Below are positions 51,565 through 60,353 of a DNA stretch of 64,000 nucleotides, one piece after another; the first letter of the stretch is position 1; every line of letters starts with the position of its first letter. Both the position numbers and the translations under genes were made by a program. The stretch spans positions 1-64,000 of the forward strand of contig NZ_BAOP01000030.1 in NCBI RefSeq assembly GCF_000344135.1. The letters run 5' to 3'. The notes beneath the pieces were generated by a model. It saw only the letters and a program-made list of their open reading frames with translations, had not been told where the DNA came from and did not search any database. The DNA is from Gordonia malaquae NBRC 108250. GTDB taxonomy: Bacteria > Actinomycetota > Actinomycetes > Mycobacteriales > Mycobacteriaceae.

Positions 51565-54500
51565 GAGCCACCTCCTGGCGGATCGCGCGACGCACCGACC
51601 GGCGAGTCGACGCGGACTGGGCATCAGGGTCGACGAGCCACTGGTTCTGGACCTGCTGGCCGACATAGGTCGACCCGGCACGCTCATCCTCAACCCACCG
51701 CTGCGCGATGCCGACGAACGCCTCAGACTCCGACGGTGTCAGCACCGCTTCCGGCTTACGGAAGCCGTTGTAAAAGGCGTTCACACCCGGGTCCATCCAG
51801 CCACCCTGGTCATACCCACCCGCACGGTCGTACGCCGAGGCGAGCGACCCGTACCGCGACATCGCGTACCGCATCGACGACGCGACGTTCGCCATCGGAT
51901 CCCAGATGTCCGGCGACAGAGCAGGGTCACGGAACGCATCGAACGTGGGCTGGATGACCTGCATCAGTCCCTTGGACGGCGTCCCGTTCTTGGCGTTGAT
52001 GTCGTAGTTGTTGATCGCTCTGGGGTTACCGCCGGACTCCTGGTTCATCCGGCGCAGCGTCCGGTCGGCGTTGTCTTCGCCGAGCCGGTACCGCATCAGA
52101 AGAAGTCGGACGAGCGGCCGCCACCGTTCGACACCGGCGCCGCCTGGATCGGCGAAGCTGGTCGTCTCCTGGATCAGCTTGTCGATCTTCTTGCTCGTCG
52201 AGTCCTTCAACCGGGCGGCGACCTTCGACGGGTACTCGTCGATCGTGCCGCCCGCACCGCGGTATCCGGCTGCCGTCGCGGTGATCCTCTGCCACGCGGG
52301 GCCGGTGATCGACGAGACGATGTCGCTGAGGGACCGGCCACCGCCGCCGCCGGACACGAACGCTCCGTTGACCACCGGCAGGTGGTAGCGGGTCGGGAAC
52401 TGCGAGTGGTCAGCACCAACGGCCGGTCCGCCGAACGCGACGTTTCCGTGCGAGCCGCCGGATTCGACGTTGACTGCCGGGATGCCTTCGACGCCACCGA
52501 TCGTGCCCGCCGTGTGGCCGCCTGCTGGTCCGCCGTTGAGGACGCCGACGGAGAAGCCTGCCGCCAGACCACGGATGAAGCCCTGCGGGCCGGACGCCTG
52601 CTGACCGTTTCCGCCGCCGTTGAACGCCATCGTCGCCCACTGCCGAGCACCGTTGCCGCCCTGGATGACGTCAGCGATGCCCGACATGTAGCCGGAGCAG
52701 TCGGTGCCGCCCGCGCCGTCGGCGGATCCGCCGAGAACGTACGGGCGTCCCGACCTGGATCGGGCCCAGTCCCAACCGCGTTTGAGGGCTGCCCACGCCG
52801 GTGTGCCCTTCACGACGCCGCCCGCGGCCAGACGCTGCGGCACGTCCGACAGTCGCCAGGACGCCGGAAACAGTCCCTGCGGATCCATCCCGCCGTTGAT
52901 CTTCGCGAGGTTGGATTCACCGAATCGGTCGACGACCTTCTTCCGCATGACGAACTCGCCGGGCATCAGCAGCGCGGGAATCGAGTCCTTGCCCGCCTTG
53001 GCGCCGGGAAGGGACGGATCGACGTAGCCACCGGTCGCGAACCGCACCGGATACTGGTTCATCCGTGTCGTCCCGAGCAGATCCGAGACCGAGTTCCACA
53101 TGCCGACGACGCCGTCATTGAACACCGACGTGATGGTGAACCGGACTGGAGTGGCGGTGGCCTCTCGGATTCCGGACCACTGCTGGCCGATCATTCCGAC
53201 TGCGGGCCCGAACGTCTGAGCCGTCTGCCAGAGCGCGTTCCGAGCTTCGGCGAAGGCAGTGTTCATCGGGCCGGCCTGCACTGCGCGGATGTTCGCGCCG
53301 GCCGCGGCCCACTGCGGGTTGATCGTGCCGGTCACCGCCGACACGAACGCCGACCCGGTCTGCGTGAGCGAGGCGTTGACCGCTGCGAGCGACGGCGAGA
53401 TCGTCCCTGCCTGCACTGCGGAGATCGTCGACCCCAGTGCGCTCATCGCCGGGCCCGCGATCGTCCCGAGCTGCGTGGTCGCTGTCAGTGCGAGCGACGT
53501 CAGCTGCGACTCGACGCCGAGAAGCGCCGGGCCGATCAGCCCGGTAGCCGTCATGACCGTCTCGCCGAGTGCTCCGACAGCGGCGCCAGCCACTCCGGCA
53601 CCCGCCCCCGTCACACCACCACCAGCCGGGGCTGCCGCACCAGGACCGCCAGTGGCCGCCGCCTGCTGGCCGGTGTTCCCGGCGATCGTCGACAGCAACG
53701 CGACCATCTGAGCGAACGGATCACCCGACGGCGCAGCCGGTGCCGACGTCGGCGTCCCGACAGCACCGCCCGAGGCGAACGCTGCAGCGACCTGCGGCTT
53801 GAACAGACCGGAATTGACCTGGTTCATGAAGTCGAGGCCGTACTTGCGGACAGCCGCGGTCTTCATCACGAACTCGCCGTTGGACAGCATCGACGGGATC
53901 TTGTCGTCCGTCGGGCCACCCGCACCACGAACAGGTCCACCCGACGCGAGGTACGGGATGTCGGGCGTGTCCAGCGACTGCCCGCCGATCTTGAAATCGT
54001 TGTCGCCCGGCAGCGGGTTCGGGATGGTGATTTCGGGGATCTTGAAGCTCAGGTCGTTCCACTTTCGGACGACCCAGTTCACCGCCGACTTGAACCCGTC
54101 CTTGATGCCGTCCCACAATCCGGACGCCGCATCGCGGACCTTCTGAGGCAGGCCACGGACGAAATCGACTACGGCAGTGAACTTCTCGACGATCCAGTCT
54201 TTCGCCCGACCGACGCCGTCCTTGATCATCTGAATCGCCATCGACATCATCGGGCCGAGGTACTGGAGCTTGTCGGTCAGCTTGCCGACCCACTCACTCA
54301 CCTTCGAGATGATCGGAATCAACACCTTGAGCTGGTTCTCGATCCACGACGCCATCAGCTTTATCAGCTCAGTCAGGATTGGTGCCCACAACTGGAACTG
54401 GACCATCATCACCGGCAGCAACTTCACTGCGAGCTCAACCAGCACCGGAAGAATCGGGAGGATCGCCTGCAGCAGCTGCATGAACGCGTCGACCATCGGC

Positions 54501-56845
54501 ATCATCAGCGGAGTCATCTGCTGGATCGCCTGCGTCAGCGCCTCGCCGAGAATCTGGCCGACTTCGGCCAGGATCGGTGTCAGTGCCTCGATCACCGGGC
54601 GTAGTGCCTCGGCGAGTTGCGCGATCAACGGGGCGAACGCATCGAACAGTTGCCCGGCGATCGCAATCATCGGCGTCAAGATCGCTGAGACCAACTCAAA
54701 CAGCGGCGGCAGCAACGGAGCGAGCGCACTCAGCGCCTTACTCAAGTTCTCGGCGATCCCCTCGAACACAGGCGCGACGATCGGGAGGATCTGCGCGAGC
54801 ACCCGACCGATGGTCTGAATGCCCTGCGACAGCGGCGGGAGGATCGGGATCAGCGCAGTCGCCAGCGCCGAGATCACCTGCCCGAGCACCGGGAGGATCG
54901 GCGTAAGCGCCTGCGCGAAAGCAGCACCCAACTGACCCAGCTGCGGCGCGATCATCACAAGGGTGTTGCCCAGCGTCGACAGCAGCGGAGTCAACGCAGG
55001 CAGTACCGCGTTCCCGAGAGTCGTCAAGGTACGGACGACGTCGCCGAGCAGCGGCCCGATCCCGGACTCCAGGAGCACGCCGAAGTTCTGGAACAACTGG
55101 GTCATCGCGCCGCTGTTCGACAGTTCGGTGAACGCCTTACCGATCTCGCCGAAGATCGCACCGAAACCCTCACCGAGCTGCGTCGCGACCGGAGCCGCAG
55201 CAGCACCGAGATCAAGGACGCCCTGCGTCATGTCGAGAATCCCCGACTTCGCGCCAGCGATCACGCCAGCGGTCGCGGAGAATGCGAGGCCGACCTTGTC
55301 GACATTCGCAGGCTGCTGCAACAGCCCAGCCATGCCGTGCGCGACACCGTTCATCTCGGTCGCGATACCCGTCAGACCAGTCTTGAGGACAGGAAGATAG
55401 GTCGTCGCCAGACCCTGGATCGACTCGGCCGCACCCTCGAACAGCGCGTCCTGCGTCGCGAACTTCACTTCCGTCCACGCATCGCTCATGCCGTGGACGG
55501 TCTCCACGAACGCACGCGCGTTCGGCGACAACTTCGCCAGCGCCTCCGCGACAGGATCCTTCCCGCCAGCCGCAGACGCCGTCGACTTCATCGCGTCCGC
55601 GAGAGCACGCTGAGCCTCGACGACCTGATAGTCGGCATCGGCGATGGCCTGCTTGGCCTTGACGACCTGGTCCGACCCCTCGACACCCTTCTTGTTCGCC
55701 TCAGCCGTGTCCGCCGCGAGTCGCTTGCCTCGCTTGACGGCTTCCTCCTGACGCAGAACAGCCTGATCAAGCGACAGTTGGGCCTTCTCGCGGTCACGCT
55801 TAGTGGCCTTCGAGTCGTTCTTGGTCTTGGCGAGTTCGTCGCGGGCGTCGGCGACAGCGATCGCCGCCTCACGCTCGTCGAGAGCCGACTGCCGCAACGA
55901 CATGTTCATGTCGTCGATCTCTCGGCGCGCATCCTTCCGAGCGCGCGTCAGATCCTCCTGGGCCTGCTTCGACCCACGCATCGCAGTCTGCACACTGTGC
56001 TCAGCCGACGCGATGGCCGACGAATTGTCGACCGCAGCCGCAGCACCACCACCGGCGTCTTTGCCGAACGCCTTGAACGCTTCGCCGATTCCCTTGAGGC
56101 CGACCGTGATCGCGCCGATCGCAGGGAGACCTGCAGCGGCCAGACCAGCAAGCCCCATCGCGAGACCACCGACCGCGCCGCCCGCCAAACCCGCCGCGCC
56201 ACCGATACCGACGATCAGACCCGAGATCTTCGCGACCGACCCAGCAGCACCGCCGATCCGACCCAGCGCCGACGACGTCCCGTTCGCCGACGACGACGCG
56301 CGGTTCGACGCCGACGACACCTGGTTGAGGTGCCCGATCAGCTGCTGGAGTGTCGAGTTGTCGGTGTGGACCCGCACGGTGAGCGGATTGCCGTTGAGCC
56401 ACGCCTGCATCTGGGCGTGCGCGGCACGCACCGATGTCATCGCCGACGACGCGTCCACCTGCAGGCTCGTGTGGATCGTCCCCGACGGCAGAGTCGCCAA
56501 CGCCGCATGGACAGCGGCTGTGTCCACATCGAGGGACGTCGGGATCGTGACCCGCAGATGCTCGACCTGCGCCCGGAAGTGAGCCGCATCGACCTGCAGC
56601 TTCGTCGGGACAGTGACGTTGAGGTTCTTGACCTGCTCACGGAACTGCGCCGCCGACACCGACAGCTTCACCGGGACCGTGACCTTGACGGCCTCGACCC
56701 GCGACTTGAACGCCGCAACGTCCGGGACAAGATCGACCGACGCGGTCAGCTTCATCTTCCGCAGATCCGACGACGCCCTCCGATGGAACCCTTCCAGCGA
56801 CGGGACCAGCTTGATCTTTGCGCTGGCTGCGGTAAAGGTCGCCAC
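51557..56845 (-). CDS. Tape measure protein with NlpC/P60-like and lytic transglycosylase domains
   Basis: The 1762-residue protein sets tail length and enters the cell wall at infection. Residues 1-110 hold three tandem units of VTVPVKLSVSAAQFREQVKN type; a coiled coil spans about 285-440; hydrophobic ALTPILPVLGQVI-type repeats span about 610-890. Near the C terminus, residues 1360-1500 resemble an NlpC/P60 peptidase (Cys1383 in GTDCSGYM, His near 1444 in GGHTAG), and 1585-1690 a transglycosylase (Glu near 1603 in NQESGGNP, then GLMQVIQPTF). Both could open peptidoglycan. It starts at GTG. Confidence 0.92.
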   Translation of the reverse strand: MATFTAASAKIKLVPSLEGFHRRASSDLRKMKLTASVDLVPDVAAFKSRVEAVKVTVPVKLSVSAAQFREQVKNLNVTVPTKLQVDAAHFRAQVEHLRVTIPTSLDVDTAAVHAALATLPSGTIHTSLQVDASSAMTSVRAAHAQMQAWLNGNPLTVRVHTDNSTLQQLIGHLNQVSSASNRASSSANGTSSALGRIGGAAGSVAKISGLIVGIGGAAGLAGGAVGGLAMGLAGLAAAGLPAIGAITVGLKGIGEAFKAFGKDAGGGAAAAVDNSSAIASAEHSVQTAMRGSKQAQEDLTRARKDARREIDDMNMSLRQSALDEREAAIAVADARDELAKTKNDSKATKRDREKAQLSLDQAVLRQEEAVKRGKRLAADTAEANKKGVEGSDQVVKAKQAIADADYQVVEAQRALADAMKSTASAAGGKDPVAEALAKLSPNARAFVETVHGMSDAWTEVKFATQDALFEGAAESIQGLATTYLPVLKTGLTGIATEMNGVAHGMAGLLQQPANVDKVGLAFSATAGVIAGAKSGILDMTQGVLDLGAAAAPVATQLGEGFGAIFGEIGKAFTELSNSGAMTQLFQNFGVLLESGIGPLLGDVVRTLTTLGNAVLPALTPLLSTLGNTLVMIAPQLGQLGAAFAQALTPILPVLGQVISALATALIPILPPLSQGIQTIGRVLAQILPIVAPVFEGIAENLSKALSALAPLLPPLFELVSAILTPMIAIAGQLFDAFAPLIAQLAEALRPVIEALTPILAEVGQILGEALTQAIQQMTPLMMPMVDAFMQLLQAILPILPVLVELAVKLLPVMMVQFQLWAPILTELIKLMASWIENQLKVLIPIISKVSEWVGKLTDKLQYLGPMMSMAIQMIKDGVGRAKDWIVEKFTAVVDFVRGLPQKVRDAASGLWDGIKDGFKSAVNWVVRKWNDLSFKIPEITIPNPLPGDNDFKIGGQSLDTPDIPYLASGGPVRGAGGPTDDKIPSMLSNGEFVMKTAAVRKYGLDFMNQVNSGLFKPQVAAAFASGGAVGTPTSAPAAPSGDPFAQMVALLSTIAGNTGQQAAATGGPGAAAPAGGGVTGAGAGVAGAAVGALGETVMTATGLIGPALLGVESQLTSLALTATTQLGTIAGPAMSALGSTISAVQAGTISPSLAAVNASLTQTGSAFVSAVTGTINPQWAAAGANIRAVQAGPMNTAFAEARNALWQTAQTFGPAVGMIGQQWSGIREATATPVRFTITSVFNDGVVGMWNSVSDLLGTTRMNQYPVRFATGGYVDPSLPGAKAGKDSIPALLMPGEFVMRKKVVDRFGESNLAKINGGMDPQGLFPASWRLSDVPQRLAAGGVVKGTPAWAALKRGWDWARSRSGRPYVLGGSADGAGGTDCSGYMSGIADVIQGGNGARQWATMAFNGGGNGQQASGPQGFIRGLAAGFSVGVLNGGPAGGHTAGTIGGVEGIPAVNVESGGSHGNVAFGGPAVGADHSQFPTRYHLPVVNGAFVSGGGGGRSLSDIVSSITGPAWQRITATAAGYRGAGGTIDEYPSKVAARLKDSTSKKIDKLIQETTSFADPGGAGVERWRPLVRLLLMRYRLGEDNADRTLRRMNQESGGNPRAINNYDINAKNGTPSKGLMQVIQPTFDAFRDPALSPDIWDPMANVASSMRYAMSRYGSLASAYDRAGGYDQGGWMDPGVNAFYNGFRKPEAVLTPSESEAFVGIAQRWVEDERAGSTYVGQQVQNQWLVDPDAQSASTRRSVRRAIRQEVALV

Positions 56846-56864
56846 TGATCCCCCTGCTGTTCGG

Positions 56865-57667
56865 TTATTCGCCCATCATCTGAGCGATGATGTCGTCGGC
56901 CTCTTCCCGCTCAAGGACGCGTTTGCGTGCGTCGAGCGCGGCCTGTCGTGCCGTCTTCGGACGTGGAGCCGGCTTCACCGACGGCCGTTTGTTCTTCTTC
57001 GCGTGCGGCAACAGCGTCGCGACGATGACCTCGCCGAGACGATCGGTGATGTCCGCAGCGAGATCACGCCACGGATCCCAATCCGCCAGATCCGGATTCG
57101 GTGCCGATCCGGCCGCCGAGTCGAAGTCCTCGAGCGTGAACTTCTCCGCCCACTCCGCTGCGAGTTCCTCGTCGGAGTCGAGAGCCTTCTTGAACCGCGA
57201 GTACCACGGCAGCTGCCACGCGAGGCGGTGAAGTTTGGCCCACGGGTGGACCCCTCGAAAGAAGTCGAGAAGGTCCAACCCGTTGAGCTCGTGCTGGAGG
57301 TCGTACTCGAGTTCGTCACCGAACTCGTCGACGAGTTCGACCGTCTCGATCAGTCGTCGGATGGCACGGCCGAGAGCTTCCGCGCTTTTCCCTTGTCACC
57401 GTTGAAGTGATCGAAGATGTCCTGCAGGAGGCTGCTGAGAACCGATGCGGGCACGTCTTCGTAGGCGTCGAGGATCTTCTCTGCCTTCTTCGCGCCGAAC
57501 AGGATCTCGAGCTGTTCGTCTTCGTCGTCGGTGCGCTTGAGTCGGCGCGCCTGTCCGCCGCTGATCTGCTCCACGCGGACGGTCGTGCCGTCGGGCAGGT
57601 CGAATTCGACGGGCTCACGCTCTGCCTCTCGTACGCGTGCGTCCCAGCCTGCGAGCTTCTTGGCCAT
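56865..57667 (-). CDS. Tail assembly chaperone, -1 frameshift product (GT)
   Basis: The shorter chaperone gene at 57350-57667 contains the slippery heptamer G-GGA-AAA at 57386-57392 in the right phase. A -1 shift after its AAA codon continues into an open frame ending at 56865, giving about 267 residues. The extension contains SAEALGRAIRRLIETVELVD, GLDLLDFFRGVHPW, WQLPWYSRFKKALD and a basic C terminus. Paired G/GT chaperones just before the tape measure are a hallmark of siphoviruses. The frameshift is inferred from sequence and position. Confidence 0.85.
57350..57667 (-). CDS. Tail assembly chaperone, zero-frame product (G)
   Basis: The 105-residue protein (AKKLAGWDARVREAEREPVE at the start, then TVRVEQISGGQARRLKRTDD) is acidic and helical. 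It assists folding of the tape measure together with the longer frameshifted form. Its position between the tail-tube gene region and the tape measure supports the assignment. Confidence 0.85.
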   Translation of the reverse strand: MAKKLAGWDARVREAEREPVEFDLPDGTTVRVEQISGGQARRLKRTDDEDEQLEILFGAKKAEKILDAYEDVPASVLSSLLQDIFDHFNGDKGKARKLSAVPSDD

Positions 57668-57688
57668 GATGATGTCTCCGATCGGGTG

Positions 57689-57889
57689 TTACTTGGTGGT
57701 GGTCTTGGTGTCCGGCTTCGGAGCCGAGGCGGATGCCGTCGGCTCGGGTGCCGGTGTGGGTGCCTGCTTCGGCACGTCCTTGGGTGCGACGAAGCCACGC
57801 GAGAGCGCGGTGTGCAGCGCGGTCGGCGTCTCGCAGACCCACTGTTCTTTGGTCTTCGGGTGGGTGAGGGTGACAGGCAGGTCAGCCAT
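57689..57889 (-). CDS. Small phage protein of unknown function after the major tail gene
   Basis: The 66-residue product begins ADLPVTLTHPKTKEQWVCET, contains LHTALSRGFVAPKD, and ends in a Pro/Ala/Thr/Lys-rich tail. GGAGGACATC precedes the ATG. Proteins of this type commonly sit between the tail tube and tail chaperones in actinophages; the role is unknown. Confidence 0.7.
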   Translation of the reverse strand: MADLPVTLTHPKTKEQWVCETPTALHTALSRGFVAPKDVPKQAPTPAPEPTASASAPKPDTKTTTK

Positions 57890-57984
57890 GATGTCCTCCA
57901 GGGGACGGTGTCTCCGACTTTGGGCGGAATGTGGTCCGCGCGACGCTCGGAGACGGTGACGCCGCGCGGACCACGATCAGAGGG

Positions 57985-58653
57985 CTACGGCGTGCCGAAG
58001 CCGTGGCCAGCGGTACCGCGAGCCTTGAAGCCCGCGCCGCCGATGAAGAACTTCTCCGAGTAGCCGACGACGGGGTCCGGCTGACCGGTCATGGTGACCG
58101 GGAATGCGAACTCGTCCTCAGCCGAGAACGACGACGAGTCGACCTCGGTGATCTGCGCCTTCGGGAAGAAGCGACCGAAGTACGTCTCCTGCGGGCCGCT
58201 GCGATCACGGGCGATGATGAATGCCCGGAAGTCGATCAGACCCGGGGTGATCGGGCGAGCGAACGACACCTCGCCGGTGGTCGCATCGACCGTGACACCC
58301 GACAGATCCAGACCGAAGTACCGCTCGAACGAGCTGCGCTTGAACTCCTGCAGGGCGTAGCTGATCGTGACGTCTTCCTTCTGGACGTCGCGTCGCGTCG
58401 GCGACGCGTAGCCCAGCGATTCGGTCTCGGAGATGTCGCGGTCGGCGCCGAACTCGAAGCCGCCGTCCTTCTTGATCAGACCCGCCGGAACGTAGCCGGT
58501 CGGCAGCGCCGACAGGACCGGCGGCTGACCGGCCGTGGCCTCAGTGAGTGCATCGGGGATGTCCGCGTCGGCTGGTCCGAAGAACAGGACCGCGCGGGTG
58601 AACTTCATGATGTTGCCGGCGTTGTCCTTCGCCAGCTGATCGAGATCGGCCAT
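57985..58653 (-). CDS. Major tail (tube) protein
   Basis: The 222-residue product forms the tail tube. It has the start ADLDQLAKDNAGNIMKFTRA, a long beta-rich body (KKDGGFEFGADRDISETESL, then QKEDVTISYALQEFKR) and an exposed C terminus with FPVTMTGQPDPVVGYSEKFF. Size and position after the tail terminator fit. The ATG at 58653 is preceded by GGAGG; an in-frame start 30 bases upstream is less likely. Confidence 0.87.
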   Translation of the reverse strand: MADLDQLAKDNAGNIMKFTRAVLFFGPADADIPDALTEATAGQPPVLSALPTGYVPAGLIKKDGGFEFGADRDISETESLGYASPTRRDVQKEDVTISYALQEFKRSSFERYFGLDLSGVTVDATTGEVSFARPITPGLIDFRAFIIARDRSGPQETYFGRFFPKAQITEVDSSSFSAEDEFAFPVTMTGQPDPVVGYSEKFFIGGAGFKARGTAGHGFGTP

Positions 58654-58734
58654 GACGGCCCTCCTCAAGGGTTGAGTGAACACACCACGCCGGACAGCGG
58701 GGTGCGAGGTGAAAGGGAGTTGCGCGCCTGGCGC

Positions 58735-59121
58735 TTAGAGCGGCGGCCGCATGTCGATGCGGACCGTCTGGACGACACGACGGTCGTCAGGGTTCTCTGT
58801 CGGGATCTGCTGCCCAGCCACCAGGACACGAGCGTGATCGACCCAGACTCCGGCGACATCGCCACCAGATGCGAGAACGTTGATGCGGTCACGGACCTTC
58901 GACGCAAGCGCCCACGCCTGCGGACGGTCGACGTGCCAGACATCGACCTGCACCTCCGCGCGGTCAGTCACGCCATCGTCAGTGCCACCAATGCGGGTGA
59001 CGAGCAAGACCGGCAGGTTCGCCTCGAGGTCGTCGGGCAACCACTTGCACGCGTACCCGAGGTCCGCCAGGAGGTTCTCGGCGACCTGCTCAGCATCCGG
59101 GAAACCGACCGCCGCGGTCAC
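58735..59121 (-). CDS. Tail terminator protein
   Basis: The 128-residue protein (TAAVGFPDAEQVAENLLADL, then LPVLLVTRIGGTDDGVTDRA and VQVDVWHVDRPQAWALASKV) has the alpha/beta pattern and AEVQVDVWH strand of siphovirus tail-terminator proteins that cap the tail tube. Its GTG overlaps the previous gene's stop as GTGA. Confidence 0.82.
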   Translation of the reverse strand: MTAAVGFPDAEQVAENLLADLGYACKWLPDDLEANLPVLLVTRIGGTDDGVTDRAEVQVDVWHVDRPQAWALASKVRDRINVLASGGDVAGVWVDHARVLVAGQQIPTENPDDRRVVQTVRIDMRPPL

Positions 59122-59417
59122 GAGCCGAACTCCTTGGCGACGTCCCGCAAGACGTGCCGTGCCTTCGACGTCCGGTTGCCAAACTCGACGGCAGCCGCGT
59201 GCGGTGCGGTCGCCTCGACCTCGCCGACCCATCGGCCGTCACGGCCGCGAACGGCCCGAGCAGCCACCGACTCGACAAGATCACCCGTCAGCCGAGGTAG
59301 ACGCGCAGCGACCGTGATCGCAGCCGCGTCCGCAGTGCTCTGCGCGAACGCTCGCATCCCATTCGACGCGAGCATCCGCGCTACACCCGACCGATCCGGC
59401 GTGTAGGCACCTGCCAT
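59118..59417 (-). CDS. HK97 gp10-like neck/tail-completion protein
   Basis: The 99-residue product contains RLPRLTGDLVESVAARAVRG and EATAPHAAAVEFGNRTSKAR, the conserved Pro-xx-Thr-Gly-x-Leu and YA-x-x-x-E-F-G segments of HK97-gp10-like proteins. It acts in the head-tail connection. It overlaps both neighbours by 4 bases or fewer. Confidence 0.85.
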   Translation of the reverse strand: MAGAYTPDRSGVARMLASNGMRAFAQSTADAAAITVAARLPRLTGDLVESVAARAVRGRDGRWVGEVEATAPHAAAVEFGNRTSKARHVLRDVAKEFGS

Positions 59418-59740
59418 CAGTCGACCTCCTTGATCGAGAGCGTCGAACCAGGACGCCACCCGGTGAAGGGGGATTCGACAGGCAGCACCCGGCCGACCGC
59501 GTTCCACTTCCCCGGGATTCCTCGGATGATGATCGTGTCGTCCGCACCGATGTCGGGCGTGTGATCGAAGATCAACGTCGCCGTCGTCACACTGCGGGGT
59601 CCACGGTCCGACGTCTCTGTCGACGCGCCCCACTGGACGCCAACGTGCTCGATGCTGGCCGCCAGGGCCAGGGAGCGGTCGCCGTCCCGGTTGCGGGTGC
59701 CTCGCCAGACCTCGACGGTCGAGCCGTGCCGGAACTTCAT
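59417..59740 (-). CDS. Head-to-tail stopper protein
   Basis: The 107-residue product has a small beta-barrel pattern with TATLIFDHTPDIGADDTIII, RGIPGKWNAVGRVLPVES and SIKEVD. It lies between the adaptor and the gp10-like gene, the usual position of the SPP1 gp16-like stopper that closes the portal channel. The assignment rests on position and size. Confidence 0.72.
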   Translation of the reverse strand: MKFRHGSTVEVWRGTRNRDGDRSLALAASIEHVGVQWGASTETSDRGPRSVTTATLIFDHTPDIGADDTIIIRGIPGKWNAVGRVLPVESPFTGWRPGSTLSIKEVD

Positions 59741-60129
59741 CAGGCTCCCAGCATCGTCATCGAGGTCGCACCGCGGTTGAGCCCGAGGGCGTCCTCGATC
59801 TTCTGCGTGTCGGCAGAGGAGATGTACAGGGCACCGTCGGGGTTGGCGGCCTGTCGGGTCGTCGAGTGCGAGAACCCGAGTGCGGTCTCCGACGCTGTCG
59901 TCGACGCCACTCCGGCCTCGTCGTCGTCGACCGACATCGCCCGACGGACCATCGCGCACACGACCATGCGCGCGGTGGCTGCCGCAGCTTCGTTCCCGAC
60001 GAGCGCCGGGTACCGGTTGGCGAGCATCTCCGACGCGTCACCGAGCAGCACAGCCGCTCGGTTGAGCTCGGTCGAGTCCATCGGGCGCCACCGATCGACG
60101 AGGTCGGTGGTTGTGGCGAAGTCAGCCAT
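59740..60129 (-). CDS. Head-to-tail adaptor (Gp19/Gp15/Gp42-like)
   Basis: The 129-residue, largely helical protein begins ADFATTTDLVDRWRPMDSTE and contains AAVLLGDASEMLANRYPALV, the pattern of the actinophage Gp19/Gp15/Gp42 connector family that docks on the portal. It overlaps the preceding gene by 8 bases and the following by 1. Confidence 0.83.
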   Translation of the reverse strand: MADFATTTDLVDRWRPMDSTELNRAAVLLGDASEMLANRYPALVGNEAAAATARMVVCAMVRRAMSVDDDEAGVASTTASETALGFSHSTTRQAANPDGALYISSADTQKIEDALGLNRGATSMTMLGA

Positions 60130-60349
60130 TGGCCTTCGCCCGCGTCGAGCGGGGCTTGGCCTTAGCCGGGGCCTGCTCAGCGTCGATCAGGGAGTCCACG
60201 ACGCGGTCACCGACTGCGGCAGCCTGAGCAGCGTCGAACGCCGCGAGGTACTCGTCGTGGATGTCGATCTCGTCTCCACACCCGGCCGTACGCGGATGCC
60301 CCTCGACATCCACGTACGACGCGAGCGTGACGACCACGATGCGCTTCAT
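60122..60349 (-). CDS. Small phage protein of unknown function between capsid and connector genes
   Basis: The 75-residue product begins KRIVVVTLASYVDVEGHPRT and has an acidic middle and a basic Lys/Arg tail (KAKPRSTRAKANG). It starts 4 bases after the capsid stop. A capsid-interacting or connector role is possible from position alone. Confidence 0.7.
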   Translation of the reverse strand: MKRIVVVTLASYVDVEGHPRTAGCGDEIDIHDEYLAAFDAAQAAAVGDRVVDSLIDAEQAPAKAKPRSTRAKANG

Positions 60350-60353
60350 CGCC

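Noticed and set aside
51467..54604. Plus-strand frame of about 1045 residues opposite the tape measure
   Set aside because: Arg/His-rich shadow of the minus-strand gene, out of step with the phage operon direction.
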